From the NCBI GenBank assembly GCA_040954595.2, contig CM082581.2, positions 6,076,001 through 6,140,000 of the forward strand: a DNA stretch of 64,000 nt, read 5' to 3'. Each line of letters starts with the position of its first letter. The first letter of the stretch is position 1. The notes under the pieces were generated by a model, which searched no databases, had not been told where the DNA came from, and saw nothing but the letters and a program-made list of their open reading frames with translations. The DNA is from Balanoglossus misakiensis (Eukaryota > Hemichordata). Position numbers and translations under genes: made by a program. Positions 38,799-50,254 of the stretch are shown here, piece by piece.

Positions 38799-40903
38799 GT
38801 AAGTTCAGTTGCGCGCGGAACTGAGGAGCGTTATTCGCCCCCAGTAATGTAAGTCAGATCGTTTTAGGTATACCTGAAGGTTAGAGCGACCGAGTCCGAA
38901 CCCAGGCAGTCAACATTTTATTCCGTTGTGGCACACGCCAGAACAAGCCACGCAGACGGTGTTCACGAACCATGTTAATCTATTCACACTCAAAAACGGT
39001 CGATTTGAGAGCTTACATTGTGAAGGGCGGCCTACTTTAATTTACCAGAAGGTCACCTGACCCGAATCCACGATCTGGGTGCTGCGATGAGGTAACACAT
39101 TTGCGCAGGCGTTAATAGTTGTTAAAGGTCGGGGTCTGAACGGCCTTGTTCGGTGTTTCAACTCGACACTTGGCTGCAGTTTCATACATTTCGTAGAATC
39201 GAGAATCGCGATTCTTGGAAATTTAAAGAAGGGGAAGATCGGGGTATATCGGGCGGCAACACCTGCAATTTTCAGACTTCAGGTAAATCTTGAACAGTTT
39301 TTTCTACTGCGCAATCGACATTTAGTGTAATGAGAACACAATGGACGCTAGATTAAGTATTACCGTTTTAACTCTTGTCATTTTCCCGGCAGGTTAACTG
39401 GGCAGGTCTATCCAGTGATACTGCAGAGATCTGCTGAATATGGTACGGTAGAAGTCTCAAGAATCGTGTTCTGACGACATTTAACGTGAAACGTTCATGG
39501 AGTGATTGACAACAAACTGACCGGCCGAAGAGAAATATGTATATTCTTTACAAACAAGTGCTTGACGCTGCAGTGTCAAAATATTGATTTTCACGTAATT
39601 TTAATAAGCAGAGGTTCAAAAAGCGTTGTGTGCGATTGATTGTTTTAGCAGCGCGCTTTGTAACGTCATGCATCACTACTAAAAAACAATTCGTGTATAG
39701 GGATTGACATAAGTCTACAAACATGGTAAGAGCTTCTCTGTCCGACTCGCTTTTCGCGGGCAGAACAGACAAATACGTAATATACATGTAACTCGATGCG
39801 TACCCACACGCACGCACACACAAGAAGTGCGTCGACGATTCGGGCTGCTCATGACATCATACTTCTAACTTTCACTCTAGTCTCTAGATCTTGAAATATC
39901 TAAAAACAGACCTTGTCCTCGGTGACCCTGTTCGGAAGAAGTGTGTGCATTAATCCAACAAGTGGCTGTAAATTTCGGCGATTGCATGCTTTCAGCTGTA
40001 AGAGCGTATATTTTTGGAGTATGCCATAAACAATGGTATGTTACAAATACTTAGTGTGGTGTATTGTGACTTGGTTTTTAGTAGTGAGACAGACATTGAT
40101 TTGACACGCAGTCTAGATAACCTAAGTTTTCTACCTCATTTAGGGAATTGTCCAAGTTTACGGTTACATAGACCTCAGTCCCGCCTTGCCTTTTATAAGA
40201 AGGGGCTTTGCTTATCGGCTCATTACTATTCAAAACTTAAGCTTAGGTCCTAAGTCGATTTCAGTCTGGATAAAAAAATGTATTTCAACCAAAGATTGAC
40301 CATAACTTAAATTTGTCTATTTACTCTAACGTATGTCTTAGTTATGTAATTCTACTTAGATTTAGTTACAGTTTGGTCGCTGTCTTCTCCCAGTATATCA
40401 ACTTGAACTTGAAGCACTTTGCATGCATGTGCGTCTCTTTGAATTTCGAAGTTCAAAATGAAAACCTCATGCCTCGTGGGGGACGGTCAACACTTCACTG
40501 AATCATCTTAATTTACATATTACTGAATACGTCTACAAAAAGTGGTTTGGTGTCAAGGGAAGTCGGTCTGCATGTGAGTGCATTCTTGGTTGACCGGGAG
40601 GGCTGTCGCAAAATGGGACATAGCAACCTCCGGCCGCACCAGAGACAGGTTGGTCATTCTGTCATCCAAACGCTTGGCCAATAACGTGCCATGCAGTGGG
40701 TGACGTGACCAAAAGGGGCGCATTTTGATTGGCCGAAATCAAGTGAAGGGAAGACACAATAGGCAATCAAAGCTTGCATTCCAGGGGAATTGCGAATATT
40801 TGATTATCGCTGTCTCAACCACACGTGACATAAACTGGCAAATGATCGGGAAGTGCTGACTGCCGCATGTGCGTTTGCGAACTACGCAGTTGTCGTGTCC
40901 CAG

Positions 40904-40917
40904 CCCCCCCCCCCCCC
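40904..40917. repeat. 14-base poly-C run
   Basis: Uninterrupted C homopolymer in non-coding sequence. Confidence 0.9.
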
Positions 40918-42949
40918 ACCCACGAGTTTTTAATGTTCGTGATTAAAATCACGAAGCTTCAGCATTTTCAGCGTGTTCACACTTCGTTAATACTTCGTGA
41001 TTGATTTCTTGGTTTAAAGTTAGTTCGTAGCCTCATGTATCAGTGGTACTTCCTATACGGCGATCATCTACATTTAGTTCTACATTTTTGGCACAGTCCA
41101 ACGTCAGTAAAATTTGAATTTGACTCTTATGCATCCGCTGTGATGACGTGTGCTGTTCACATTTCTGGAATTGGTTCTGCGCGCCAATCAACACAGAAGT
41201 AACCTGTGATGACCAAACAGGTGGTTGTTGATCCCACCGAGTGGATGCAAAGATGTCTACGTGTACATCAGGCGTCGAAGTAACATCGAAACGCAAACAC
41301 GATACCCAGCACTAATAATAACGATATGCAAAGAAAAAAACTCGCAGCTGTATCTGCAAAAGGACGATACTCGTATTTGGAGTCAAATTCACAATGACAG
41401 CATCAGAATGTCTAGATTGCAAACGCCCATGTTACTCCGTATTATTTGAAAGTGAATTTGCGCAAAAAATGTAGATATAAAAAGAATATATTGGAATCTA
41501 GTAGTGTATTACATAGCAAAGGTCCCCTATATAGTACGTCCACGTGTACCAGCAACTGTTCAAAAAAGTCTTTGAGTTGTAAAATTATTAGCCACGGTTC
41601 AAATTGGCCAAGGCGATGCACTGTATGTAGGCCAGCTGTACAAAAGGACACTGCACGCACAGAGAGCCATTCTTTCATTCGCTTGTTCGTCAACACGTAT
41701 AAATATGGGTATATGCATCCACAAGTACACGGGTATTTAACCAGCTATCTAAATGCTTTCTTCAGATTCACAATAATTTGTGGCACATTTTCTTTCTTTT
41801 GGCACTTTCAAAACCTGTGATGATGGCAGAAATCGAAGGGCGTGTCAAAAAGGACGCGTTGAAGATAATATCACTGCGCGGCCGATGGTCGACTCTCTGA
41901 CTTAAAACATAAATTGGTGGCGTGAAGATAAAAATTTGACGTGAAATGTTCTACTCACCACGGATGAAATTTGAGCCTGGTTTCTTCTTTATAGCAAGTT
42001 GGACAGAAGCGAGTTGCAGTTTCGCAATGTAGATTCGAAGAACCTTGCATCGGAGAACGCTCTTTCTACTGGTTTCAGCGAACAACAGAGTACGCAGAGA
42101 ATATTGATGTCTGAGTTCTCGATCGGTGATGCGTTGTTTTATTTAGCTAAAACTGGTTTTTGAGGCAATTGCGACGTTTTGAGAACTGATAGTTTCGTGG
42201 AAAGACTTGAAAAAAAGAAACTTTCAAAATAATTAGAGTATGCACCGCGACAGGTATGTCAACCAGTCGGTGTGGCAATTTTCATCGCTTGATCTGTAGA
42301 CGTTCATCAAGTATTACCAGGAATTCCCAAATGATTTCTGGGAATCTTCTGTGAGGGAAAAGAAAACGAGGCCCCCTCTACCGCCCAAATCACCGATGTA
42401 TGCTGAATACGTGGTTTAGGCAGGTGTCCTCAATTTAACCCGTGTCCCACTTTGGCGGTATCGGTATCGAAATCGGGCAATGCACTCAAAAACCGTCCTT
42501 TTAGAGATGATGTGGGTAGCTACTGTTTGCAATTACATGGTGTTTTTTTCAAGCTCCACACGCAATTCAGAGTAACTCTTGTACTTTCTTCTCAAAAGTT
42601 GTTATTTTTAATGTTTATCCATAAGGATATAATGACCTTCACGTTAAGTGTTTCGACCAAATGTGTTAATGCCATACTTCGGAAGTGCTGTGGCGTGTGA
42701 CGTTAAACATACATGTATAAACAGGAAGAGCCCTGGTTGACTTTGTGTTAACATTTTTCAGGTGCCATTTTATCTGAATACATTGAGATGCGGGCGTTGG
42801 ATGTGCGCAATCTCCGCCAATTAATATTAACGCGAGAAAATGCATGAACAATCGGCATCTATCATCACTGTCACGGGATTACCCAGCACTTCATAAGGTC
42901 ATTCCAAGGCCACCTCCGATTGTGACGAAGTAATCTCGTTATCGCGCGG

Positions 42950-43040
42950 TAGAGAGAAGGGAAAGCCCCGGTTTATTGGCACGCGATTGGTCAGTTTCTC
43001 AGGGGCGCCATTGTTGCGGTCTCCATATATGGAAAGTTAT
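42950..43040. promoter_or_regulatory. Promoter-like patch with CCAAT and CArG boxes
   Basis: An inverted CCAAT box (GATTGGTCAG, about 42985-42994) is followed by a perfect CArG box, CCATATATGG, at 43023-43032. The CArG box is the binding consensus for serum response factor. No coding exon close by could be assigned, so the target gene is unknown. Confidence 0.3.
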
Positions 43041-44554
43041 CATGACGTGACACCTGCTCATAATGTCATTGTTTTCTCGTGTATTTTGTACTTTAGCGAA
43101 AAAACAATTACGTCACACAAAATGGTGCACGTGGCTATAGCTTGAGCGGTAAGATTATTTCAGTCTGAGACAAATCAACGTTGCAAACATGATTGACCAT
43201 CATTACAATAACTCTCTTTCCTGTCATTTTCCTATTTTCATATCCAATATGAAAAACAAACGACTTGACTAGATTTAGTAAAATGGGCAAGGGTTCTCCT
43301 TTCTGAACCTTAAGTTTGTAAATTAGGCATGTAACTTTCTTCAGTTAGATTAGTCACACTTCCACTTGCCAGTTCTCCTTGTGTTATTTCTAACAAATAT
43401 ACACGATGTTCTGTCTACCGCGTGCGTGGTTGTGTGTGCTGACCCTTAATGACGTTTACGTCCTTTTTGATGCAAGGTTTTAAGTTTATCGGTGTGTTAT
43501 CGTAAATTAAACAGTGGAACGAATTTTACCGATAGCGCAAGCTGGGGTCGCGTTCATCATAGAGCCGATTTCTGTTCACAAACACACCGTCGGCATTGTT
43601 CCCACTGTTCGGCGAGACCCTGTCAACGAGTACGTGTTGTGTCAAAGTAAATTTATAATTGGAAATGTGACAAAAAGCATCATCGCATTGTTTGCCGTGA
43701 TGTACGCTATAAGGCAGTTATATTGTGCGCTTACTTTGACTTGATGGCAATGGTGTCGTATGGGACCCGTATCCGCAGGCGCAGACGGTGCGACACCCAC
43801 CCTTTGGATTTTGTTTCTTTCGGTGATAGAATCTTTCTAAAAATGGCGCCTGATTGCAACACTTCTTTGTCGTAGATTTTGAGTAGATTTACGTCATATA
43901 AAATGATACATGTACTATAGGATTGTAATGAAATAGGCGAGAGGAGGTAGATAAACTCTAGCAGTCCGCCTTTACGGTGTTAATATACATGTCATTGACA
44001 GCCGCCGTTGGGTTAATATTTTTCATCGGGATAACGGAAACTGTAATATCGCCTGTGGGCGCTCTCTTGTATCCGAGTGTGGTCTTTATAGTTTTCATTT
44101 GGTTGTTTATTTTGGGGGAAAGGAAAGAAAAATGTCAGAGTTTGTCGCTGGTGGGCGCCCTTCTCTCACAACTCATACACAACTGGACCCGGCCAATTTG
44201 TGTACGTTGCCTTGTTAGTTTGTATAGTCAGTCATTTGGCATAATCTGACTGGTCTGCTCATACGTTTCTCTCAGTTTCTGTGGTCAACTATGAAAAATC
44301 TGCAACTTTGCTATTGATGTCGAAACACTTGGCATGCGTTCGAGCTCTCTGACTTTCAATGGCAGTAAAATTCGGTGTTTCAGCGACTCAATGGCACAAA
44401 CACACATGCATGTAGCCGCGGCACTTAGTGCCGGTAGAGCGCCCTCCGGAACGACCTCCAATATGCACTTGTCTTTATGAATGTACATTTGTCCAGGAGT
44501 TTCCGGAACTTCGTGTCAGCTGCAATCAATTGTTCCGGGCGTGTTCGGACGTAC

Positions 44555-44572
44555 GGGGGGGGGGGGGGGGGG
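44555..44572. repeat. 18-base poly-G run
   Basis: Uninterrupted G homopolymer in non-coding sequence. Confidence 0.9.
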
Positions 44573-45176
44573 AGGATGGTTGGATGGGCAGGGCATTCAA
44601 CTTTGAGGAGAATATTATTAATAGCTTTAAAAGTCTCAGTTGCGTTTGTCTTCAACTATGACTCTTAACTATACCACTATGATCAATACTATACATCTAA
44701 ATATAAAAATATAGAGAATTCAATGTAAAAGGATAAACAATACAACTATGTATATGTGCTTCTTGATCTTGCTAGAAATAAAATTGAAAGATCATCGGCA
44801 TTACAGAAATTCACGTATGTCCCATGGAAAAAATGAACTAATCTTCCGTATCCGAAGGCCCGCCTCTTATGCATCCAGATAGACATGTTCGTGCAGATAA
44901 CCGGGAAATGATGCGTTTTAAACGTGTATTAATTAGTCCCTATTGTGGCAGTATGATGCACTGAGAGAAAGTCATCAGAATGCCATCGCTTTGACGCAAT
45001 TCTTATTCGAATCAGAATGCGGAAGCAAATGACAGAAATCACAAAGACAGTGTGTGGTAGAAATACTAGCAGTCACGACGTTTTAGAAATTGACACCGGC
45101 CGCGGTACACATTCCATTAACCTAAATTTTAAGTATAGGACAGAGCAACCAGAGAAATCCCTGGGTACTATGTCAT

Positions 45177-45273
45177 TTGTCTCTGTCTCTGTATGTTTCT
45201 CTGTCTCTCTCTCTCTCTCTCTCTGTTTCTCTGTGTGTCTCTCTCTGTGTGTCTCTGTCTCTCTGTCTCTGTC

Positions 45274-45370
<97 letters not shown>
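45177..45370. repeat. TC/TCTG microsatellite, about 190 bp
   Basis: A degenerate TCTG/TCTC block leads into about 70 bases of pure CT dinucleotide. Both strands show long artefactual frames (Leu-Ser or Arg-Glu repeats). Confidence 0.95.
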
Positions 45371-45372
<2 letters not shown>

Positions 45373-45455
45373 ATATCATAGTTTATCTAGGGGATCTACG
45401 CGATATGGATATTAAACGGATAATTGCGGTTTGGTCGTGACGTGCGACCCGATTA

Positions 45456-45463
45456 TGACGTCA
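45456..45463. promoter_or_regulatory. Perfect CRE (TGACGTCA), distal
   Basis: Full palindromic cAMP-response element, the CREB/ATF site, about 450 bases upstream of the predicted start of the small gene at 46108. Confidence 0.45.
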
Positions 45464-45649
45464 ATGGGAGAGTCATAAGTTATTGACAGCATGCAGTAAT
45501 TCTTTCACGATACCAGCATAATCAATACCGCCAAACAAAATGCCTTATCATTCTTTTCATTTCTCACTGACTCAGTCATCCGTCATCAAACGTAAACGTC
45601 ACCATCCTGACCCAATTGTAGGGGGCGCTGTTCCGTGCGGGATTCCCTG

Positions 45650-45657
45650 TGACGTCA
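45650..45657. promoter_or_regulatory. Perfect CRE (TGACGTCA), proximal
   Basis: This is a second full CRE about 255 bases upstream of the predicted transcription start. A CTCF-core-like AGGGGGCGCTG lies nearby at 45620-45630, and a GATGACGCAG half-site-like motif lies near 45700. Confidence 0.45.
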
Positions 45658-45804
45658 GCAATCCAGCAATCCGATTGACAAAGCACGTATACGTTTACAG
45701 ATGACGCAGCATTGCTTTGAATTAATACAGGGCAGGGCGTGTGTGTTCCCGGGCGCGTTGAAGTGGGTTTTGTTGCCATAGTGCCTGTTTAAACGTGCGA
45801 CTGG

Positions 45805-45883
45805 CCAATCACAACGCACTTTCCTCGCAGCGTGACAAGCGATGCTGTCATTGTTTATTTTAGGAAGGTCACCCGATAAAAAG
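45805..45883 (+). promoter_or_regulatory. CCAAT box and TATA-like element
   Basis: CCAAT at 45805-45809 and GATAAAAAG at 45875-45883 are 65-70 bases apart, the usual core-promoter spacing. They predict a start near 45905-45915, about 200 bases ahead of the ATG at 46108. Confidence 0.45.
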
Positions 45884-46107
45884 CCTTGGCCAGTAAAGCC
45901 ATTATCATTTGTGCCATATACGAGTGAACGACCAGAGAGAGGCTTTTACACAGTAGTCAACGCGAAGAACTTGTAAAGACTACAGTTCACGTACAGTAGC
46001 AGGTTTTACCTCCAGACCAGAAAACCTCAACTTGTCGGATCGGTCCGATACATGTACCTGTCGTCGATACTACGGAAAGCCCGTCAACTATTCACGCACA
46101 CACAACC

Positions 46108-46808
46108 ATGGCGGCTTTTCCCGTAATTCGTCCCCAGCAGCAGAACGCCTGCCACCGCCGGAACGCCCTGGCCAACGTTTTCGAGGGAATCGGAGAAACG
46201 GCGCTGGAAAGGCTCAGAAGGACTTTTCAAGTCAATATCCACTTTGAAATCGACGTGAACAGCGATAACCTTCAAGTGGAAAATGAACTTGGACAGAGTA
46301 CAAACCAGTCTGATGATGACGATACCAATAATTTCGATTATTCTCACACCTGTCCTGACTCGAGAGCTGACATTGGACGGTGGAAATAGCATTTACAAGA
46401 ATCTGAGGAAATCCTTGGGTGAGCTTGGGGGACAATGATTTGACATCTAGCCCATGACTTATCCCAGTGAATCAGTATATATACATGTACATCTGATACA
46501 CTCGAGACCTTAAGCTTCATCTCATGGTCGCCGCCATTTGATACATGCACTATCAACATCATCGCAAGTGACGTGTCGGATAGCTTGTATAATGGTGGTC
46601 GACAAAATCAGGTGACGACTGTGAAGACTTCAAAGCGGTCCTTGTCCAGCATGGTACGTTCGACGCCAGTTCTGACTTAACTGCGGAAATCTCCGTCAAC
46701 CTCAAACGAGCGACGCTGCGGTCCCGTGGTTTGCGGATGAAAAGGAAACGGCTGACCGAATTAAAGAACTGTATACGATGTACTCAGAATTCCAACCTGC
46801 ATATATAG
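46108..46808 (+). CDS. Small unrecognised gene with early-response-like regulation
   Basis: The start codon sits in an ideal Kozak context (ACCATGG). Unspliced, the frame gives 93 aa (46108-46389) beginning MAAFPVIRPQQQNACHRRNA. An alternative two-exon model joins 46108-46297 to 46612-46808. Both junctions are phase 1 and the join gives 128 aa. The second exon is a clean coding stretch with a basic patch (SRGLRMKRKRLTELKN) before TAG. The donor (A|GTACAA) is weak, so the split is uncertain. No signal peptide or membrane segment is visible, and I do not recognise the family. The gene is compact, with two CREs, a CCAAT box and a TATA-like box upstream. Three ATTTA pentamers follow the stop near a possible ATTAAA signal, which suggests a rapidly induced, unstable mRNA. 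Confidence 0.4.
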
Positions 46809-46922
46809 ACAGTAGACAATCAACAACATTGTGCATTGTAATATATTTCAGCACATTTTTTACCATTGTTATACGGTTTTTATTGCAAGTACATTCATAT
46901 TTGAATACTTTACAATTTCTAC

Positions 46923-46969
46923 ATTTATGATTCCATGCTATTCAGAAGTATTTATGAATATTTATTAAA
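46923..46969 (+). terminator. AU-rich 3' UTR segment with ATTAAA signal
   Basis: ATTTA pentamers at 46923, 46950 and 46960 overlap an ATTAAA hexamer at 46964-46969. AU-rich elements of this kind destabilise mRNAs of inducible genes. It lies 115-160 bases past the second-exon stop. Confidence 0.4.
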
Positions 46970-46980
46970 CTGAGTATATT

Positions 46981-49440
46981 ATTCACAACGGAAATGTGAC
47001 GCCTCTCTCTCGCTCTTTTGTTCAAGTCCCTGTGTTAGTCCAAACCCACTCGCCACCATAGTCACTCACAGGCCGGAAAAGTTCGGTTTAAAGCACAGAC
47101 CCTGCAGTAGGTAAGAAGGGGGTCAAGGTAAAGGGGGCATATCCTGTGTGAAGTAGTACTACTTCCGGATTGATAGCCCTCGATAGTGTAAAGCGATGTG
47201 TCGGTGATCGTCCAACGTTCTGAGCGCTGCCAAACTCCATGAATGATGGACACCATTCGAATTTATCTACATTCTGTAACTTAGACGTATCTCGGCTATC
47301 AGTTTGAGACCAAATGATTATCTTTTTTTGTTTAAACATATACAATATTGTCTTTTTTTCAGACAGTCATCCCTATGTACGATTTTTCTGTCCCCCTAGG
47401 GTATATCATCCCACTCTCGTTAACGACTACGGTCATGGTATCTCAACAATTCATGATCGGACTCGATCAGACGAGACGCCTAGAAACAGTCATATACTCA
47501 GTGAAAAACGGGGGTTAACGGCGATCTGTAAAAATGTAGATCCGAAAAGCAAACAAGGTCCGGTCTCTTAAGGACAAACGTCAACATATTATTGGATATC
47601 TCTCAATCACTTGCGTCATGTAGTAATCAGACTGAGTGAGAACAAACAAACACACCTTGCTAGTTTGTGCTTTTCCATAATGTGTCCCGGAAATGTGTAG
47701 TATACATGTATGTATAGTATTAGAAATGGAGGAGGACATAACTGGGCGATAGTTTACAATGCATAGCTGTACCTATACTCTCTCTCTCTCTCGTATTTTG
47801 TATTATAATGTGAAATGAAGGGCAAATTCAGTGTTTTAACAACTTCAACTGTATTTTTCCAGATTTACAAACGGGACAAAAATGTGTGTGTGGCATGACA
47901 GCAATCAAAAACGACAACTTACAACGAAACCCCCGACAATAGGTTATCAATACACACAGGAAACGGACATGACTTATTATACAACAATAGCGTGTTAATC
48001 CATTGCAACCGGTAATTTTGCGGGTATTTCCGAGCGCTTGAACCACCCACAGAGCGGGTCATCGATTGGTTCCCGACGTCGTCAGTTGTAACACGAGATG
48101 AGCGCACCTAGAAATTAGCATCACCGTCTTGTGGTCACGTTTTAATTGCCACGATAGATAAAACACCATGGCGAATCGAACGAGTGGTTTTCTCAGAATT
48201 TACTTCTGTAATGAACACCCAGTGCGTATGTTAGAATTGACTAGTAAATTTCCGTAGATGGCCAAGTTCTTATTACATCACGCACGTAGATACATGCATG
48301 TACCGCGATCATTGGTTGGTCCATTCTGTGGACTGCGGATCATGACAATGCATTCAAAGCCCGTTCGCCGTTTCGCAAACATCTACGTTGTCTGGGTTCA
48401 TTTGCATATGATGCCAACAGTGATAATACACCCCCACGTACTAGTAAGCATCATGTAATAGAGTCACCATTACATAACTTTGTCCTCCGGCACCGTGATT
48501 GTGCTGAGCTGAGACTAATTGAATAAAACTGATAAGACCGCGTTATAAATCACAAGAGATCTGACATTTTCCTCGCAACCCGCGGGCTGACCAGAAGTTG
48601 AAAATGTCAAGTGCCATGCAAAATAACGTCACTTGCCCACTTGCGTGAACCGGTTTCATTCATACGCAAAGAGATCAAATATTCAACAAGAACGGTGTAC
48701 GTCACATGCGGCACTAACCAAATTTTATCTGATGTGATGATGAATATTTATACTGTGCACGTACAGCTTGCACACACACCACAGTTTGACATTTTGGATT
48801 GTACTGGTTTATGCATTAAGTGGGGATGGAAGTCTACGTCATAACATAATCGGGGCCGTTACACAAGTGTCTCATATCACGTAGACTGATCCGTCGCTGA
48901 AGGGTTGTGAGAGGGGACGGGAGAGAGAGAGAGACAGAGAGAGAGAGAAAGGGAGAGACTGACAGACAGAGACAGAGAGAGACAGAGACTAGGGCGAAGG
49001 ACCAGACCGGGCCTTCCAGTTTACGTATCATTCAGAGAAAGGGAAATCCGTCGCCAGTTTCGACTATAAGACAAACCATGAAACCGATACCAGTTTTATG
49101 GGACCGATTTGAAGAAATATTGAACGTCAGGCCTCTGTGACCGTCACGCCTCTCTGAAGTATCTGAAGGGAGAGAGACTTTGGGGTAAATCCGCGGATTA
49201 CCAACCTGGCACACTTACAACAGTTCCAAATACATTGTACACCTTCTCATGTACTCGCAAAGCAAGCTAAGCCACCCCTTCGAGTAATACATACAAAGTA
49301 CTGTAGTCGTGTCAAATGAGACAGGAATTCCAGATATCAGTAAAAAATAATATTAGCACAGAGGTTTGCTTATTTCTGAATTGGTCTCTACTTCATCCAT
49401 AAATTGGAGTGGCCAGACAGTTTTATTGTCTGCCAGGTGA
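46981..49440. other. Intergenic region
   Basis: I see no supportable gene here. A short CT repeat lies at about 47777-47792 and a purine-rich GA/GACA microsatellite at about 48918-48988. The remaining open frames are short and lack domains or splice partners. Confidence 0.5.
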
Positions 49441-49568
49441 AGTGACGACTTGTATAATAAAGATCGGGTCAACTGAGGACGTCCTTGGTCATTGTTGCGC
49501 ATGTGCAATGAAAGTTGAATACTGCATGTGACTGCACCGAATTCACACCAATACCAGTGAAAACGAAG
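49440..49568 (+). other. Candidate 5' UTR exon of the TRIM-Deltex gene
   Basis: The sequence ends in a donor (GAAG|GTACGT at 49569). The next plus-strand acceptor of good quality is TAATTTTCAG at 50221-50230, which lies 24 bases ahead of the coding ATG. This makes a non-coding first exon plausible. The left boundary is a guess. Confidence 0.3.
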
Positions 49569-50254
49569 GTACGTCTATTAGCTAACTATCCTAACCTCAT
49601 GTTCTAAAAAATGAACGTCGGTCATGATCATAAACCGCCAAGTTGCGACACTGCTGCGCGTGTGACGTACAATGATACCAGCGTGACGTGTCTGTCTTGG
49701 TATGCGGGGCAGCGGTGGTATCGATCGATCGAATGCACCTGGCAACATCCGGGTGTAACATTGGGGCGATCTCTAATCTCCAGATCCGTGTGTATGAGCA
49801 AACTGGATTATGAGACTTTCGTGTAGTCTTCAAGCACGACTTCAGCATGTCCACGTCCGGGTTGTTTGATATCTAAGAAGGTGACGTGGGGACCCATGAG
49901 TTTCGTTTCGTGTGAGAGTTCTCCAAGGTCACGATGTGACCCTACTGGGTGTGTCACCGCTGTTTGCCATATCTCGTCTCGTATCTGCATTGGTCACTTG
50001 GCATTAGTGGATCCGGAGCGTTTATCATTGAGTGCCGGGGCACAAGACTGGGCTTTGCTCAGGCTTAGTTTTATCATAGACCCGCCCCAGGGTCTACGAT
50101 TTTATCTTGCTTAGATTATGTTGAGAAATAACCAACGACCACAGGTATTATGGCCAACTTTTGTAAAATCATTTAATTGTCTAAGGATTTCAAGTCCCTA
50201 ATTTTGCCCGCCCAAATGATTAATTTTCAGTGACGTGACGGGACAAGTGCCAAA

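Larger units (their letters stand above)
28828..45400. other. Long region without a confident gene
   Basis: This 16.5-kb stretch holds no multi-exon chain I could assemble. It contains microsatellites (30932-30962, 31027-31087, 45177-45370), C and G runs, an inverted repeat at 33566-33599, an exon-like patch ending at 38798 and a promoter-like patch near 43000. Several open frames of 90-170 codons occur (for example 31269-31547 minus and 35692-36204 plus) but none has a recognisable domain or clear splice partners. The upstream non-coding exon of ETS copy 2 probably lies just right of 28828. Confidence 0.5.

Noticed and set aside
43977-44249. Short hydrophobic frame with two membrane-like segments
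   Set aside because: A hydrophobic chance frame is as likely. There are no splice partners, no family match and no promoter clearly tied to it.
45017-45440. Leu-Ser and Arg-Glu repeat frames on both strands
   Set aside because: They are products of the CT microsatellite.
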